DNA from: Bacteroidales bacterium
Lineage (GTDB): Bacteria > Bacteroidota > Bacteroidia > Bacteroidales > UBA932
Assembly (NCBI GenBank): GCA_017471085.1
Contig: JAFUWW010000020.1
Span: forward strand, 1 to 27,137
DNA: 27,137 nt
Reading direction: 5' to 3'
Of this stretch, positions 1-7,656 are shown piece by piece. The notes beneath the pieces are model-generated. The model was given only the letters and a program-made list of their open reading frames with translations, had not been told where the DNA came from and made no database searches. A program made the translations under genes and the position numbers. The first letter of the stretch is position 1. Each line of letters starts with the position of its first letter.

Positions 1-24
1 GAAGCAGCGGGGGTTGAACGAAGT

Positions 25-96
25 GAGTCCCTTCACCCAAGCACGCGAAAGCCCGGCCATGTGGCCGGGCGAATTCGCGTGCGGGTGAAGGGACTC
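25..96. repeat. Long imperfect inverted repeat spanning the 3' end of tRNA-Leu
   Basis: Three nested perfect stems are visible: 25-38 pairs with 83-96 (14 bp), 41-49 with 74-82 (9 bp), and 51-58 with 63-70 (8 bp) around a 4-base loop. Together they give 31 base pairs with only small internal bulges. The right arm lies inside the tRNA gene (acceptor and T-arm), so the transcript downstream of the tRNA is complementary to the tRNA 3' half. The inner part may be the terminator. The role of the outer 14-bp stem is unknown. Confidence 0.85.
51..70 (-). terminator. Probable terminator hairpin of tRNA-Leu
   Basis: An 8-bp GC-only stem (GCCCGGCC/GGCCGGGC) with a 4-base loop lies just downstream of the tRNA 3' end on the minus strand. 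Only three T residues follow it, so it is not a canonical T-run terminator. It may act in termination or in 3' processing. Confidence 0.5.
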
Positions 97-161
97 GAAC
101 CCATACGCCTTGCGGCACCAGATCCTAAGTCTGGGTTGTCTACCAATTCCAACACACCCGC
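81..161 (-). tRNA. tRNA-Leu (anticodon UAG)
   Basis: Read on the minus strand, the sequence folds as a class II tRNA. The acceptor arms are GCGGGTG and CACCCGC, the D-arm holds TTGGTAGAC, and the anticodon stem CCAGA/TCTGG encloses the loop CTTAGGA with anticodon TAG. A long variable arm (TGCCGCAAGGCG) and a T-arm with GGTTCGAGTCC follow. The long variable arm and anticodon fit leucine (CUA codons). CCA is not encoded. A promoter-like element lies just upstream. Confidence 0.95.
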
Positions 162-174
162 GTTTCAGCGGTTG

Positions 175-182
175 CAAAGATA
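175..182 (-). promoter_or_regulatory. -7 element for tRNA-Leu (TATCTTTG)
   Basis: TATCTTTG on the minus strand matches the Bacteroidota -7 consensus TAnnTTTG and lies 13 bases before the mature tRNA 5' end. A weak -33-like TTGT lies 19 bases further upstream. It sits in the short gap between the tRNA and the end of the preceding secreted-protein gene. Confidence 0.6.
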
Positions 183-199
183 AGCAAAATAGACCATTA

Positions 200-1363
200 T
201 TACAACCTGTGGAGGTTTTGGTTGGCCATCGATATCTTCAGTTTGTACATGGATTTTCCCTGGTAGAAGACGAGGTCCAGGATGATGCCGTCGCTTTCGA
301 AGTAGTAGGTTCTGAACTGTTTCCCTTTCGTTACGGGCTCACACCAGACCAGCAGGTATTCTCCGCCGCTCCTGGGGGCTGCGACGATGGCGGTATAGCC
401 CCGCAGCGTGACCTTGGCCACATGGTAGCTCTTTCCCTTTTCTTTGGAGGCGTTCTTGTAGGCTTCTGCCAAAGAGGATTCCGGATCCAGCTTTCCGAAA
501 GAGAGCTTGACGGAGGAAGCTGTGCCGGCTTTGGGATTGCGTTCCTGCCACCAGCGGAAAGCGGTATCGGAGAGATAATCGGCATTGGAGAGGGGAACCA
601 GGGCGGGATTCTCCTTGAGCCGGGCGGCCAGCCAGGCGGTTTCGGCACTGAGGGTCAGCCCTTCGATGTTTTCCGGGCTCTGGCCCTCGATGCGGCCGTC
701 TTCCATTACATTCCCATAAAACAGAACCTGGCTTAACAGGTCCTGCTCCGGGAGGTAGAGTGCCTCGACATATTCCGACCCGTCGCCGTTCCAGTAGCCG
801 AAATGGATATAGCTGCGGTTCCCCAGCGGACGGATCAGTTCCATCGGCATGGCCAGATTCCGGACAGGCAGGCCGGAAAGGGTGTAGACAGGAAGGGTGC
901 GGGTCTCCAGGAGCTCGCCTTCAGGAGAAAGGATGCGCAGCGACAGGTCTTTGTCCAGCGCAAGGATGTGGTCTACATTGTCTTTCCGCCACCCGATGGC
1001 GCTCAGGCAGTCTCCCGCTTGGGCCAGGGCCTCTTCGGCGCTGATCTTACTGGTGTTGTGCAGGACGATCCTCTCTTCGGCCCGCTCCCTGAAAGGAGAG
1101 TCCGGATAGTCGTTGACGAAGGCAAGCACGCCGGCGGCATCTTCCGGATTCAGGGCAAAGAAGACCAGGGAATCGCGGATGCGGAGCACCTTGGGAGCAT
1201 AAACCGATGCCGGATACTTGTCCAGAAACTTTTCGGCGGCCTTGACAGTGGGCTTTTTGACGATTTTACCATACTGCGACTTCTCCGCCCGGCTCTGGGC
1301 GGAGCCTTCCTGCGGGAGCAGCATCCCCAGGACAAAGAGTATCGGCAACAGCAACTTTTTCAT
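200..1363 (-). CDS. Secreted protein of unknown function
   Basis: A 387-aa protein that I do not recognise as a named family. The ATG at 1363 is preferred over the longer frame because it starts a clean signal peptide (MKKLLLPILFVLGMLL, cut near GSAQ). Residues about 30-105 form two helical, TPR-like repeats (a 'KFLDKYPASVYAPKVLRIRDS' type pattern followed by 'FVNDYPDSPFRERAEE'), suggesting a short protein-binding scaffold. The remainder is beta-rich and ends in a region with several aromatic residues (YYFESDG...LVFYQG). It starts 19 bp after prmA and is probably the last gene of the regulator-AsmA-prmA operon. An envelope or periplasmic location is inferred from the signal peptide only. Confidence 0.8.
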   Translation of the reverse strand: MKKLLLPILFVLGMLLPQEGSAQSRAEKSQYGKIVKKPTVKAAEKFLDKYPASVYAPKVLRIRDSLVFFALNPEDAAGVLAFVNDYPDSPFRERAEERIVLHNTSKISAEEALAQAGDCLSAIGWRKDNVDHILALDKDLSLRILSPEGELLETRTLPVYTLSGLPVRNLAMPMELIRPLGNRSYIHFGYWNGDGSEYVEALYLPEQDLLSQVLFYGNVMEDGRIEGQSPENIEGLTLSAETAWLAARLKENPALVPLSNADYLSDTAFRWWQERNPKAGTASSVKLSFGKLDPESSLAEAYKNASKEKGKSYHVAKVTLRGYTAIVAAPRSGGEYLLVWCEPVTKGKQFRTYYFESDGIILDLVFYQGKSMYKLKISMANQNLHRL

Positions 1364-1382
1364 TCTCGCGAGATTTACTTGT

Positions 1383-2237
1383 TCAAAGGGGTTTCTTCCA
1401 TTCCAGGCAGGCCCATTCTTCCCGGGTCGATTGTCCGGCAAATTCCAGGCCAAGCGCCAGGGCCGCTTCCTGGATGGCGAGGATGTCGGCCTCGTAGAAC
1501 CCGCTCAGGAGCAGCCGGCCGCCCCGGCGGAGGGAGCGGAAATAGGTGGGCAGGTCTTCCAGGATGATGTTCCGGTGGATGTTGGCAAGGAGCAGATCAT
1601 AGGTGCCCATCTGCAGGAGGGAGGCATCGCCGCAGGCCGTCTCGATCCTGGAGCCCACGCGGTTCCAGCGGGCATTGCCCCAGGCCGACCGGGCGGCTAC
1701 GGCGTCAATGTCCACGGCAAAGACCTTCCGTGCGCCCATTTTGGCGGCGAGGATGGCGAGGATGGCCGTCCCGCAGCCCATGTCTACGACAGAATGCCCC
1801 CGGATGGCATTTTCCAGCCCCAGCATGCGCTGCATCATCATGTAAGTGGTATGGTGATAGCCGGTCCCGAAAGCCATCTGCGGGTCGATCCAGATGTTGA
1901 ACCGGGTACGGGGGACATCGGCATTGAAGGGGGCTTTGATGGTGACCTTCCCGTCCACCACGATGGGCTTGAATTCCTGCTCCCAGGCCTTGTTCCAGTT
2001 CTGGCCCTGCACCAGCGTCGCCGTGAAGGAAACGGCGGCGGGATAACCGCTCAGCACGACCTTCAGGTCTCCGGGCCGATACAGGTCTTTCTGGATGTAA
2101 CATTTGAGGAATGGTTCTTCCGTGAGGAAGGAATCGTAGGGGAGTTCTCCCAGTTCCGCCGTCAGGATATCGGCCATTTCTTCCGAAAACGGCTCCAGGC
2201 GGATGCATACTTCAATATACTGTTCACTGTTCATCAT
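1383..2237 (-). CDS. prmA: Ribosomal protein L11 methyltransferase
   Basis: PrmA methylates ribosomal protein L11 using S-adenosylmethionine, in the cytoplasm. The 284-aa length is usual. The N-terminal half is the substrate-recognition domain. The methyltransferase core shows the family signature DPQMAFGTGYHHTT (118-131), the SAM-binding motif VDMGCGTAIL (151-160), the acidic loop VDID (175-178) and LLANI (216-220). Two adjacent ATG codons (2237 and 2234) could start it. Both overlap the end of the AsmA-like gene, by 14 or 11 bp, so translation is probably coupled. A secreted protein of unknown function follows 19 bp later. Confidence 0.95.
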   Translation of the reverse strand: MMNSEQYIEVCIRLEPFSEEMADILTAELGELPYDSFLTEEPFLKCYIQKDLYRPGDLKVVLSGYPAAVSFTATLVQGQNWNKAWEQEFKPIVVDGKVTIKAPFNADVPRTRFNIWIDPQMAFGTGYHHTTYMMMQRMLGLENAIRGHSVVDMGCGTAILAILAAKMGARKVFAVDIDAVAARSAWGNARWNRVGSRIETACGDASLLQMGTYDLLLANIHRNIILEDLPTYFRSLRRGGRLLLSGFYEADILAIQEAALALGLEFAGQSTREEWACLEWKKPL

Positions 2238-5200
2238 GGGCGGCAGCTTTTTCTTCCAATTCGAGGATTTCTTTTTTCAGGACTTCCCGGCGGCTGAGCG
2301 AGCGGCGGGTCACTTCTTCGTACAGGGCCTGCATCTGCTGCAACGAGCCCTCCGAGGCTTCTCCGGACATCGACCCGTCCAGGAAGGCATCGGCCTGGCT
2401 CCGGAGGATTTCCCGGCTTCTGTTTTCGGCCATCGCCTTCTCCACGCCCAGCTCAAACACATTGTGGATGGCCTCGATCAGGCTGTACTGGATGGTGTCC
2501 AGCTGTTTGGTGTAGACGGGTACATTGGCGCTGCGGTACTTGGCGGAGGCCAGCCCGTAGTGGATGTGGTCGAAATCGTCGCCCCAGGCATTGAGGCCGA
2601 ACTTCACCAGCAGCGGAGACTTGATGACGGAGATATGGTAGTCGAAGGCCCCGTCCAGGTGCTGGATGCCGCTGGCCGCAAAGAGATAGCGGTCTACGTC
2701 CAGCACGAACGGGAATACTTCCAGCAGATTGTCCCGCACCATGCCGGTCACCGCCATGTTGTCGATGACGGCCTCGTCCCTGTTCCTGAACATGAGCATG
2801 CTGGCAATTTTGGTGAATTCCTCACTTTCCTTCAGCGACAGGTCTTTCCCGGAAATGCGCAGCACGCCGTCCACAGACGGCAGGATCAGGTTCATGTTCG
2901 TGTCAATCTGCGTCGTGGCCGCCAGCTCACAGTCCAGGTCGCCGGCGAAGGAGGTGAGCATCGGCATGATGGAATCCACCGCCGGGAACAGCGTGATCAC
3001 TTTCTCCGCCGTGATGTCCACCAGGTTGAGGTCGAAGCCGGCCTTGATGTCGTCTTTGGCCCGGGTGGCATAGAATCCTTCAAAGAAGATATCTCCCATG
3101 TTGGACGATGCCACCGTGTTGGTAATCTGGAGCGTGCGGTCGCGCATGGCCACGTCGGCCGCCAGCCAGTTCACCAGCAGGCTGTCGTACTTGAGGCCGG
3201 TTCCTTCCAGCGTGAGGGCAAGGTCCAGATTGGAAGGCAGCACAATCAGGGACGATTTCTGCCGTACCGTGTCGGCCGCTTCGAAGGAAATTGCAGCGGA
3301 GGTGTCGGATTTCTGGTAGGTGGTGTAATAGGCATAGGCCCGCATCAGTTCGTTGGCGTCGATGTACTCCGACTCCAGCGTGGCTTCCAGCTTGAGCCGG
3401 GGCCTGGCCCTGCGGCTTGTCAGGGCCCGCCGGAGTCCCGTCAGCTTTCCTTTCACCGTCATGTCCGACCCGCCGGCCTGCAGGGTGGCGTGGCTCAGGT
3501 CCACGGAACTGTTGTCCACGGCGCCTTTAAGGTCTGTCACCTTGGTCAGGAGCGGGAAGGCCGGCAGCAGGAGGACGGCTTCCGAGAGCTCCACGTTCCC
3601 GTTGAAGTCCCAGTCACGGACATACTGGCTCAAGGCGTCGGAGAGGCTGAACGAGATATCTCTTCCTGCAAAGTCGTCCCGGGGAGCGACCGTCCGGCGC
3701 CGTCCCAGAGAGTCCCTTCCGGGCCGCCTTCTTTCCTGAGGCTGCACCGCCTGGTGCCGGGCGGCGGAAACGGTGAAGTGGAGACTGTCCAGAATGTAGG
3801 AGTCGCCGCCGTTGCGCACCCGGAGGATGCCGCTGCCGGAAGACAGGGAAAGCCGGGGAGAGGGCTGCTGCTGCGTGGCAGGGATAATCCGGAAATTCTC
3901 CGTATTGTCCAGCAGGGCCACGGTCATGCCGTCGCCGTCTTTCAGGTCCAGGGCTCCCACTTTCAGCCTGCCCATCAGCGGCGTAAGGCCTTTGCTGCCG
4001 CCCAGAATCTCGGCAGCGTTCTGCATGGCCAGTTCCACCTGGGCTCCCCGGGCATAGATATCGTCTTTGTAAGTGACGTCAAGTGTATCGAACAGGGCTT
4101 TCAGGGCCAATACCCTGGCCCCTTTCCGCAGATTCTCGTCGCGGCGGTTCCCCTCGGCGGACAGGTCGGCCGTCATGTGCCGGAAATAAGCGTGCAGGTC
4201 GTAGGGGGGCGCATCTACGGAGAGGTTGTCTCCTTTCAGGCTGCAGTTGATGTCGGCATTGCCGATGCGGGCCATGTTCAGCTGCGAGAGCCGTACCTTG
4301 CCCTGGAGACGGGCGTCCACGAACCCGGTCCCGCTGATTCCCTGTTCCCGGGTGAAGGCGTTGGTGAGGGAGTCCAGCCGGGCCCGTACCTTGGCCTTCA
4401 GGGCGATTTCCGGGTCGTCGCCCAGAATGTCCCGGGCCTTCCCGGCCGCGTTGATTTCCGCCCCGATGATGCCGAACACCAGTTCCCGGATGTCGGCGTC
4501 CACTTTCTGCAAATCGTCGGTCCCGACGGCGGCGTCCAGGGCGATCCGTCCGCTGCGCCCCAGTCCTTCATAGTCCAGTGCAGATTCTGGGATCTGGATG
4601 CTGGCCAGGATGGCGGGCGTCTCTCCGTTTCCCCAGAAGCCTTCCGCATGGGCCACCAGATTCAGGACCGCATCGGTCTTCCATTTCTTCAGAACGGGGA
4701 AGTTGTCCCGGAACTGGTCGATGAGCGCCCCCAGCGGCGCGTCGTCCATCAGGGCGTCCAGGCACACCTCCCAGTTGTCGGGGTGTTTGATGACTAGGCC
4801 CTGCGAGCGCATCTGCAGGGCGGAGAGCTGCAGGTTCAGCCGTTCCAGGTCCACTTCCAGGGCGCCGTCGTCCCGGAAAGGGATTTCGCCTTCCGAGTCG
4901 ATGCTCACGGGAATGCGGATCCTGCCGTAGCGGGAGGTCCTGAATGCGGCGTTGGCATCGGCCTCCAGGGTGAAATGCCGCTTGTCCACGCCGGCGCGGA
5001 GCCTGTTCAGCCGAAGGGCGAGGGTGTCGGCGGGCAGGCGCCCGGAAATGCCGATGGAATCGGCCTCCAGCGCAGTGCGGATTTCATCCGGTTCCCAGGT
5101 GCGGATGTCCCCGTCCAGGGAAAGCCTCCGCATGGAAAACCGCCCGAACAGCGTGTCGGCCGGGTCGGTAAAGACAATCAGCGGGTTTTCCGTGAGGCTG

Positions 5201-5730
5201 ATTTTGCGGATCCGGATGGGTGGAAGGGGGGAACTGCCGCTTTTTTCCGACCGGCCGATGGGGAGCATGTCCCAGTTGGCAGCGGTGGAGTCGTAGCGGT
5301 GCGCGAAGATGCGGGGATGGTGAAGTTCGGCATGGCGGATATTCCAAGTCCCGTCCAACAGGTCCATGTAGTTGATGCTCAGGACCAGTTTCTGAAGAGA
5401 AACCAGCGTGTCGGCTTCTTCCTGCCGTCCCGCCTGAAGCAGATTGAACCGGCTTCCGTCCCGGTACAGGGAGTCGTAGGCCGCGAACCGGCTGTGCGGG
5501 TAGGTAATGGAAAAGGCTTCCGCTTCCAGGTTGAGGAAGGGGAAGCTCTTGATCACGTGCGCCCGGACTTTCCGGAAGTGGAGGTCTCCGTCTACATATT
5601 CGGCGGCAAAACGGTTTACAAGGCCGGTGAGGACCGAGGGGCGCATCATGATCTGGAAAACGATGAGCAGCGCCACCCCCAGGCCCAGGATGCCCAGCAG
5701 CACATTCCGTATTACCTTCCAGGCTTTCAA
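2224..5730 (-). CDS. AsmA-family inner-membrane/periplasmic protein
   Basis: A 1168-aa protein with one N-terminal membrane segment (about residues 8-29) followed by a very long, beta-rich, repetitive region. This is the layout of AsmA/TamB/YhdP-like proteins, which elsewhere are implicated in lipid or outer-membrane protein traffic across the periplasm. The start resembles other AsmA proteins (membrane anchor, then RPSVLTGLVNRFAA). A basic, Arg-rich linker (QERRRPGRDSLGRRR) interrupts the region around residue 665, and the C-terminus is a charged helical tail. The apparent start is TTG at 5730, sharing bases with the TGA stop of the response regulator (TTGA). The next in-frame Met would remove the anchor. 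No frame break is visible. The assignment rests on overall pattern, not catalytic motifs. Confidence 0.85.
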   Translation of the reverse strand: MKAWKVIRNVLLGILGLGVALLIVFQIMMRPSVLTGLVNRFAAEYVDGDLHFRKVRAHVIKSFPFLNLEAEAFSITYPHSRFAAYDSLYRDGSRFNLLQAGRQEEADTLVSLQKLVLSINYMDLLDGTWNIRHAELHHPRIFAHRYDSTAANWDMLPIGRSEKSGSSPLPPIRIRKISLTENPLIVFTDPADTLFGRFSMRRLSLDGDIRTWEPDEIRTALEADSIGISGRLPADTLALRLNRLRAGVDKRHFTLEADANAAFRTSRYGRIRIPVSIDSEGEIPFRDDGALEVDLERLNLQLSALQMRSQGLVIKHPDNWEVCLDALMDDAPLGALIDQFRDNFPVLKKWKTDAVLNLVAHAEGFWGNGETPAILASIQIPESALDYEGLGRSGRIALDAAVGTDDLQKVDADIRELVFGIIGAEINAAGKARDILGDDPEIALKAKVRARLDSLTNAFTREQGISGTGFVDARLQGKVRLSQLNMARIGNADINCSLKGDNLSVDAPPYDLHAYFRHMTADLSAEGNRRDENLRKGARVLALKALFDTLDVTYKDDIYARGAQVELAMQNAAEILGGSKGLTPLMGRLKVGALDLKDGDGMTVALLDNTENFRIIPATQQQPSPRLSLSSGSGILRVRNGGDSYILDSLHFTVSAARHQAVQPQERRRPGRDSLGRRRTVAPRDDFAGRDISFSLSDALSQYVRDWDFNGNVELSEAVLLLPAFPLLTKVTDLKGAVDNSSVDLSHATLQAGGSDMTVKGKLTGLRRALTSRRARPRLKLEATLESEYIDANELMRAYAYYTTYQKSDTSAAISFEAADTVRQKSSLIVLPSNLDLALTLEGTGLKYDSLLVNWLAADVAMRDRTLQITNTVASSNMGDIFFEGFYATRAKDDIKAGFDLNLVDITAEKVITLFPAVDSIMPMLTSFAGDLDCELAATTQIDTNMNLILPSVDGVLRISGKDLSLKESEEFTKIASMLMFRNRDEAVIDNMAVTGMVRDNLLEVFPFVLDVDRYLFAASGIQHLDGAFDYHISVIKSPLLVKFGLNAWGDDFDHIHYGLASAKYRSANVPVYTKQLDTIQYSLIEAIHNVFELGVEKAMAENRSREILRSQADAFLDGSMSGEASEGSLQQMQALYEEVTRRSLSRREVLKKEILELEEKAAAHDEQ

Positions 5731-6875
5731 AAGACGTAATCCCTGACGTCGTTTTCACTCACTGGATTGCCGCCCAGGATGAGGAGCCGTTCCACCACGT
5801 TGCGGAGTTCCCGGATGTTGCCGGTCCACGATTTCTCCATCAGCATCTTCACGGCCTCCGGCGAGAATTCTTTCCGGGGCATGGCGCTTTCGGAGCAGAT
5901 CTGGTCCAGGAAATGGTTCACCAGCAGGGGGATATCGTCCTTCCTTTCGTCCAGGGTAGGCACCTTGATTACGATGACGCTCAGGCGGTGGTAGAGGTCT
6001 TCCCGGAAATTGCCTTTGCGGATTTCCTCCGCCAGGTTCTTGTTGGTGGCGGAGACCACGCGTACGTTCACGGTGATATCCTTGTCCGAGCCCACGCGGG
6101 AAATCTTCCTCTCCTGCAGCACGCGGAGCACTTTGGCCTGGGCGGCGAGGGACATGTCGCCGATCTCGTCCAGGAAGAGCGTACCCCCGTCGGCCTGTTC
6201 GAATTTTCCCTTGTGCTGCTTGATGGCCGATGTGAAGGACCCCTTCTCGTGGCCGAACAGTTCGCTCTCGATCAGTTCCGACGGAATGGCGGCGCAGTTG
6301 ACCTCTACATAGGGCATCATGGAGCGCTGCGACTGCTGGTGCAGGGCCCTGGCCACCAGTTCCTTGCCGGAACCGTTGGCACCGGTGATGAGAACGCTGG
6401 CGTCTGTGGGGGCCACCTTCTCCACCATGTCGCGGACATGGCGGATGCCTTCCGATTCGCCGATCATCTGCTGGCCGTAGACCTTCTTCTTCAGAATCTT
6501 GGTCTCCGTCACCAGACTGGCCTTGTCGGTGGCGTTCTTGAGGGTGATCAGGATGCGGTTCAGGTCCAGCGGCTTCTCGATGAAGTCGAAGGCTCCTTTC
6601 TTGATGCAGTCCACCGCCGTGGAGATATCGGCATGGCCGGAGACCATCACCACGGGCGTCTCGATGCCTTCTTCTATCAGTTTCGAGAGCATTTCCGTTC
6701 CGTCCATCACCGGCATCTTGATGTCGCAGAAGATGGCGTCGAATTTTTCCTTTTCCGCCTTCTGCAGTCCTTCTTCGCCGTTTTCGGCCGTTTCCACCTG
6801 ATAGTTCTCCATTTCCAGGATTTCTTTCAGGGAGTACCGGATGGCTTTTTCGTCGTCTACGATAAGTATTTTCAT
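5727..6875 (-). CDS. Sigma-54 activator-type response regulator lacking a DNA-binding domain
   Basis: A 382-aa NtrC-family regulator. Residues 1-120 are a receiver with the acidic pocket D7/D8, phospho-acceptor D51 (FCDIKMPVMDG) and the KP motif at 101-102. Residues about 138-365 are an AAA+ ATPase with Walker A GANGSGKE (165-172), Walker B GTLFLDE (231-237) and arginine fingers near R291/R297. The sigma-54 contact loop reads GSFTSA (212-217) rather than GAFTGA. The protein ends at residue 382, right after the AAA+ lid, with no Fis-type helix-turn-helix. The ATG at 6875 begins the receiver exactly. The longer frame would add an unrelated 45-aa leader reading into cmk. It heads the operon with AsmA, prmA and the secreted protein. 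A likely partner is the NtrY-like kinase at 15-18.5 kb. Confidence 0.92.
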   Translation of the reverse strand: MKILIVDDEKAIRYSLKEILEMENYQVETAENGEEGLQKAEKEKFDAIFCDIKMPVMDGTEMLSKLIEEGIETPVVMVSGHADISTAVDCIKKGAFDFIEKPLDLNRILITLKNATDKASLVTETKILKKKVYGQQMIGESEGIRHVRDMVEKVAPTDASVLITGANGSGKELVARALHQQSQRSMMPYVEVNCAAIPSELIESELFGHEKGSFTSAIKQHKGKFEQADGGTLFLDEIGDMSLAAQAKVLRVLQERKISRVGSDKDITVNVRVVSATNKNLAEEIRKGNFREDLYHRLSVIVIKVPTLDERKDDIPLLVNHFLDQICSESAMPRKEFSPEAVKMLMEKSWTGNIRELRNVVERLLILGGNPVSENDVRDYVF

Positions 6876-6883
6876 GCGCGTCA

Positions 6884-6901
6884 ATATTTGTATACAAATA
6901 T
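6884..6901. promoter_or_regulatory. Perfect 18-bp palindrome between response regulator and cmk
   Basis: ATATTTGTATACAAATAT is its own reverse complement. It lies 8 bp upstream of the response-regulator start and about 40 bp upstream of cmk, in the only non-coding space between the two divergent genes. It could be a dimeric operator. It also contains -7-like ATTTG elements on both strands, so it may instead be overlapping promoter sequence. Confidence 0.6.
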
Positions 6902-6914
6902 CGTAAAATTTTTC

Positions 6915-6922
6915 TACATTTG
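6915..6922 (+). promoter_or_regulatory. -7 element for cmk-ispH (TACATTTG)
   Basis: TACATTTG matches TAnnTTTG and lies 20 bases upstream of the cmk ATG. The nearest TTTG (6887-6890) is 24 bases further upstream, longer than the usual spacing of about 20, and is part of the palindrome. The -33 contact is therefore uncertain. Confidence 0.55.
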
Positions 6923-6942
6923 TAATCCTGACAGCACTAACT

Positions 6943-7656
6943 ATGAACGTTCCAGACATTATCATCGCAGTAGACGGCTTTTCTTCCACCGGAAAAAGCA
7001 CTTTTGCCAAAATGGTGGCCCGTGAATTCGGTTTCCTCTATTTGGACAGCGGCGCCATGTACCGCGGCGTCACCCTCGCCGCCATGGAACACGGCTTCAT
7101 CGCGGAGGACGGTTCAATCGACGAAACCGCGCTCCGGGGCATCATCTCTTCGCTGGACCTCCATTTCAGGAGGGAAGACGGCGCCACCCGCCTTTTCCTG
7201 GGAGACCGCTGTATAGAAGACCGCATCCGCACCCTGGAAGTGTCTTCCCATGTAAGTCCCGTATCGGCCATTCCCTGGGTCCGGAATTTCGTGGACGACA
7301 AGCTCCACGCTTTCTCGGAGGGCGGCCGGGTGATCATGGACGGCCGCGACATCGGCACCACCGTCTTCCCCGATGCGCAGCTCAAGGTGTTCATGACGGC
7401 CGATGAGAACGTCCGTGCCAAACGCCGCTACGATGAGATGGTGGCCAAAGGTGAAACGCCGGACCTGGCCGATGTGCTCGCCAACCTCAGGGAAAGGGAC
7501 TATATAGACTCCCACCGGGCGGCCTCCCCGCTCACCCAGCCGGCCGACGCCTTCGTGATGGACAACACCTTCATGACCATGCATGAAGAACTGGTCTGGA
7601 TCCTGGGCGTGATCCAGGGCAAATTCGGCATCTTTGAAGCCTCCCTGTCATGCTGA
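6943..7656 (+). CDS. cmk: (d)CMP kinase
   Basis: Cytidylate kinase phosphorylates CMP and dCMP with ATP in pyrimidine nucleotide metabolism. The 237-aa protein has the P-loop GFSSTGKST (12-20), the substrate-side motif LYLDSGAMYRG, the conserved DGRDIGTTVFPDA segment and the lid region with KRRYDEM. Length is normal for the family. The ATG at 6943 leaves only a short lead before the P-loop, as expected. Its 3' end overlaps ispH by 7 bp, so the two are translated from one message. The cmk-ispH pairing is common in Bacteroidales. Confidence 0.96.
   Translation: MNVPDIIIAVDGFSSTGKSTFAKMVAREFGFLYLDSGAMYRGVTLAAMEHGFIAEDGSIDETALRGIISSLDLHFRREDGATRLFLGDRCIEDRIRTLEVSSHVSPVSAIPWVRNFVDDKLHAFSEGGRVIMDGRDIGTTVFPDAQLKVFMTADENVRAKRRYDEMVAKGETPDLADVLANLRERDYIDSHRAASPLTQPADAFVMDNTFMTMHEELVWILGVIQGKFGIFEASLSC

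Noticed and set aside
1..38. Second tRNA remnant on the plus strand
   Set aside because: The arm mirrors the tRNA 3' end, but no T-loop, anticodon or acceptor partner could be found.
2203..4797. 864-aa open frame on the plus strand
   Set aside because: It is fully antisense to the AsmA-like gene, low in sense, and an effect of high GC third-position bias.
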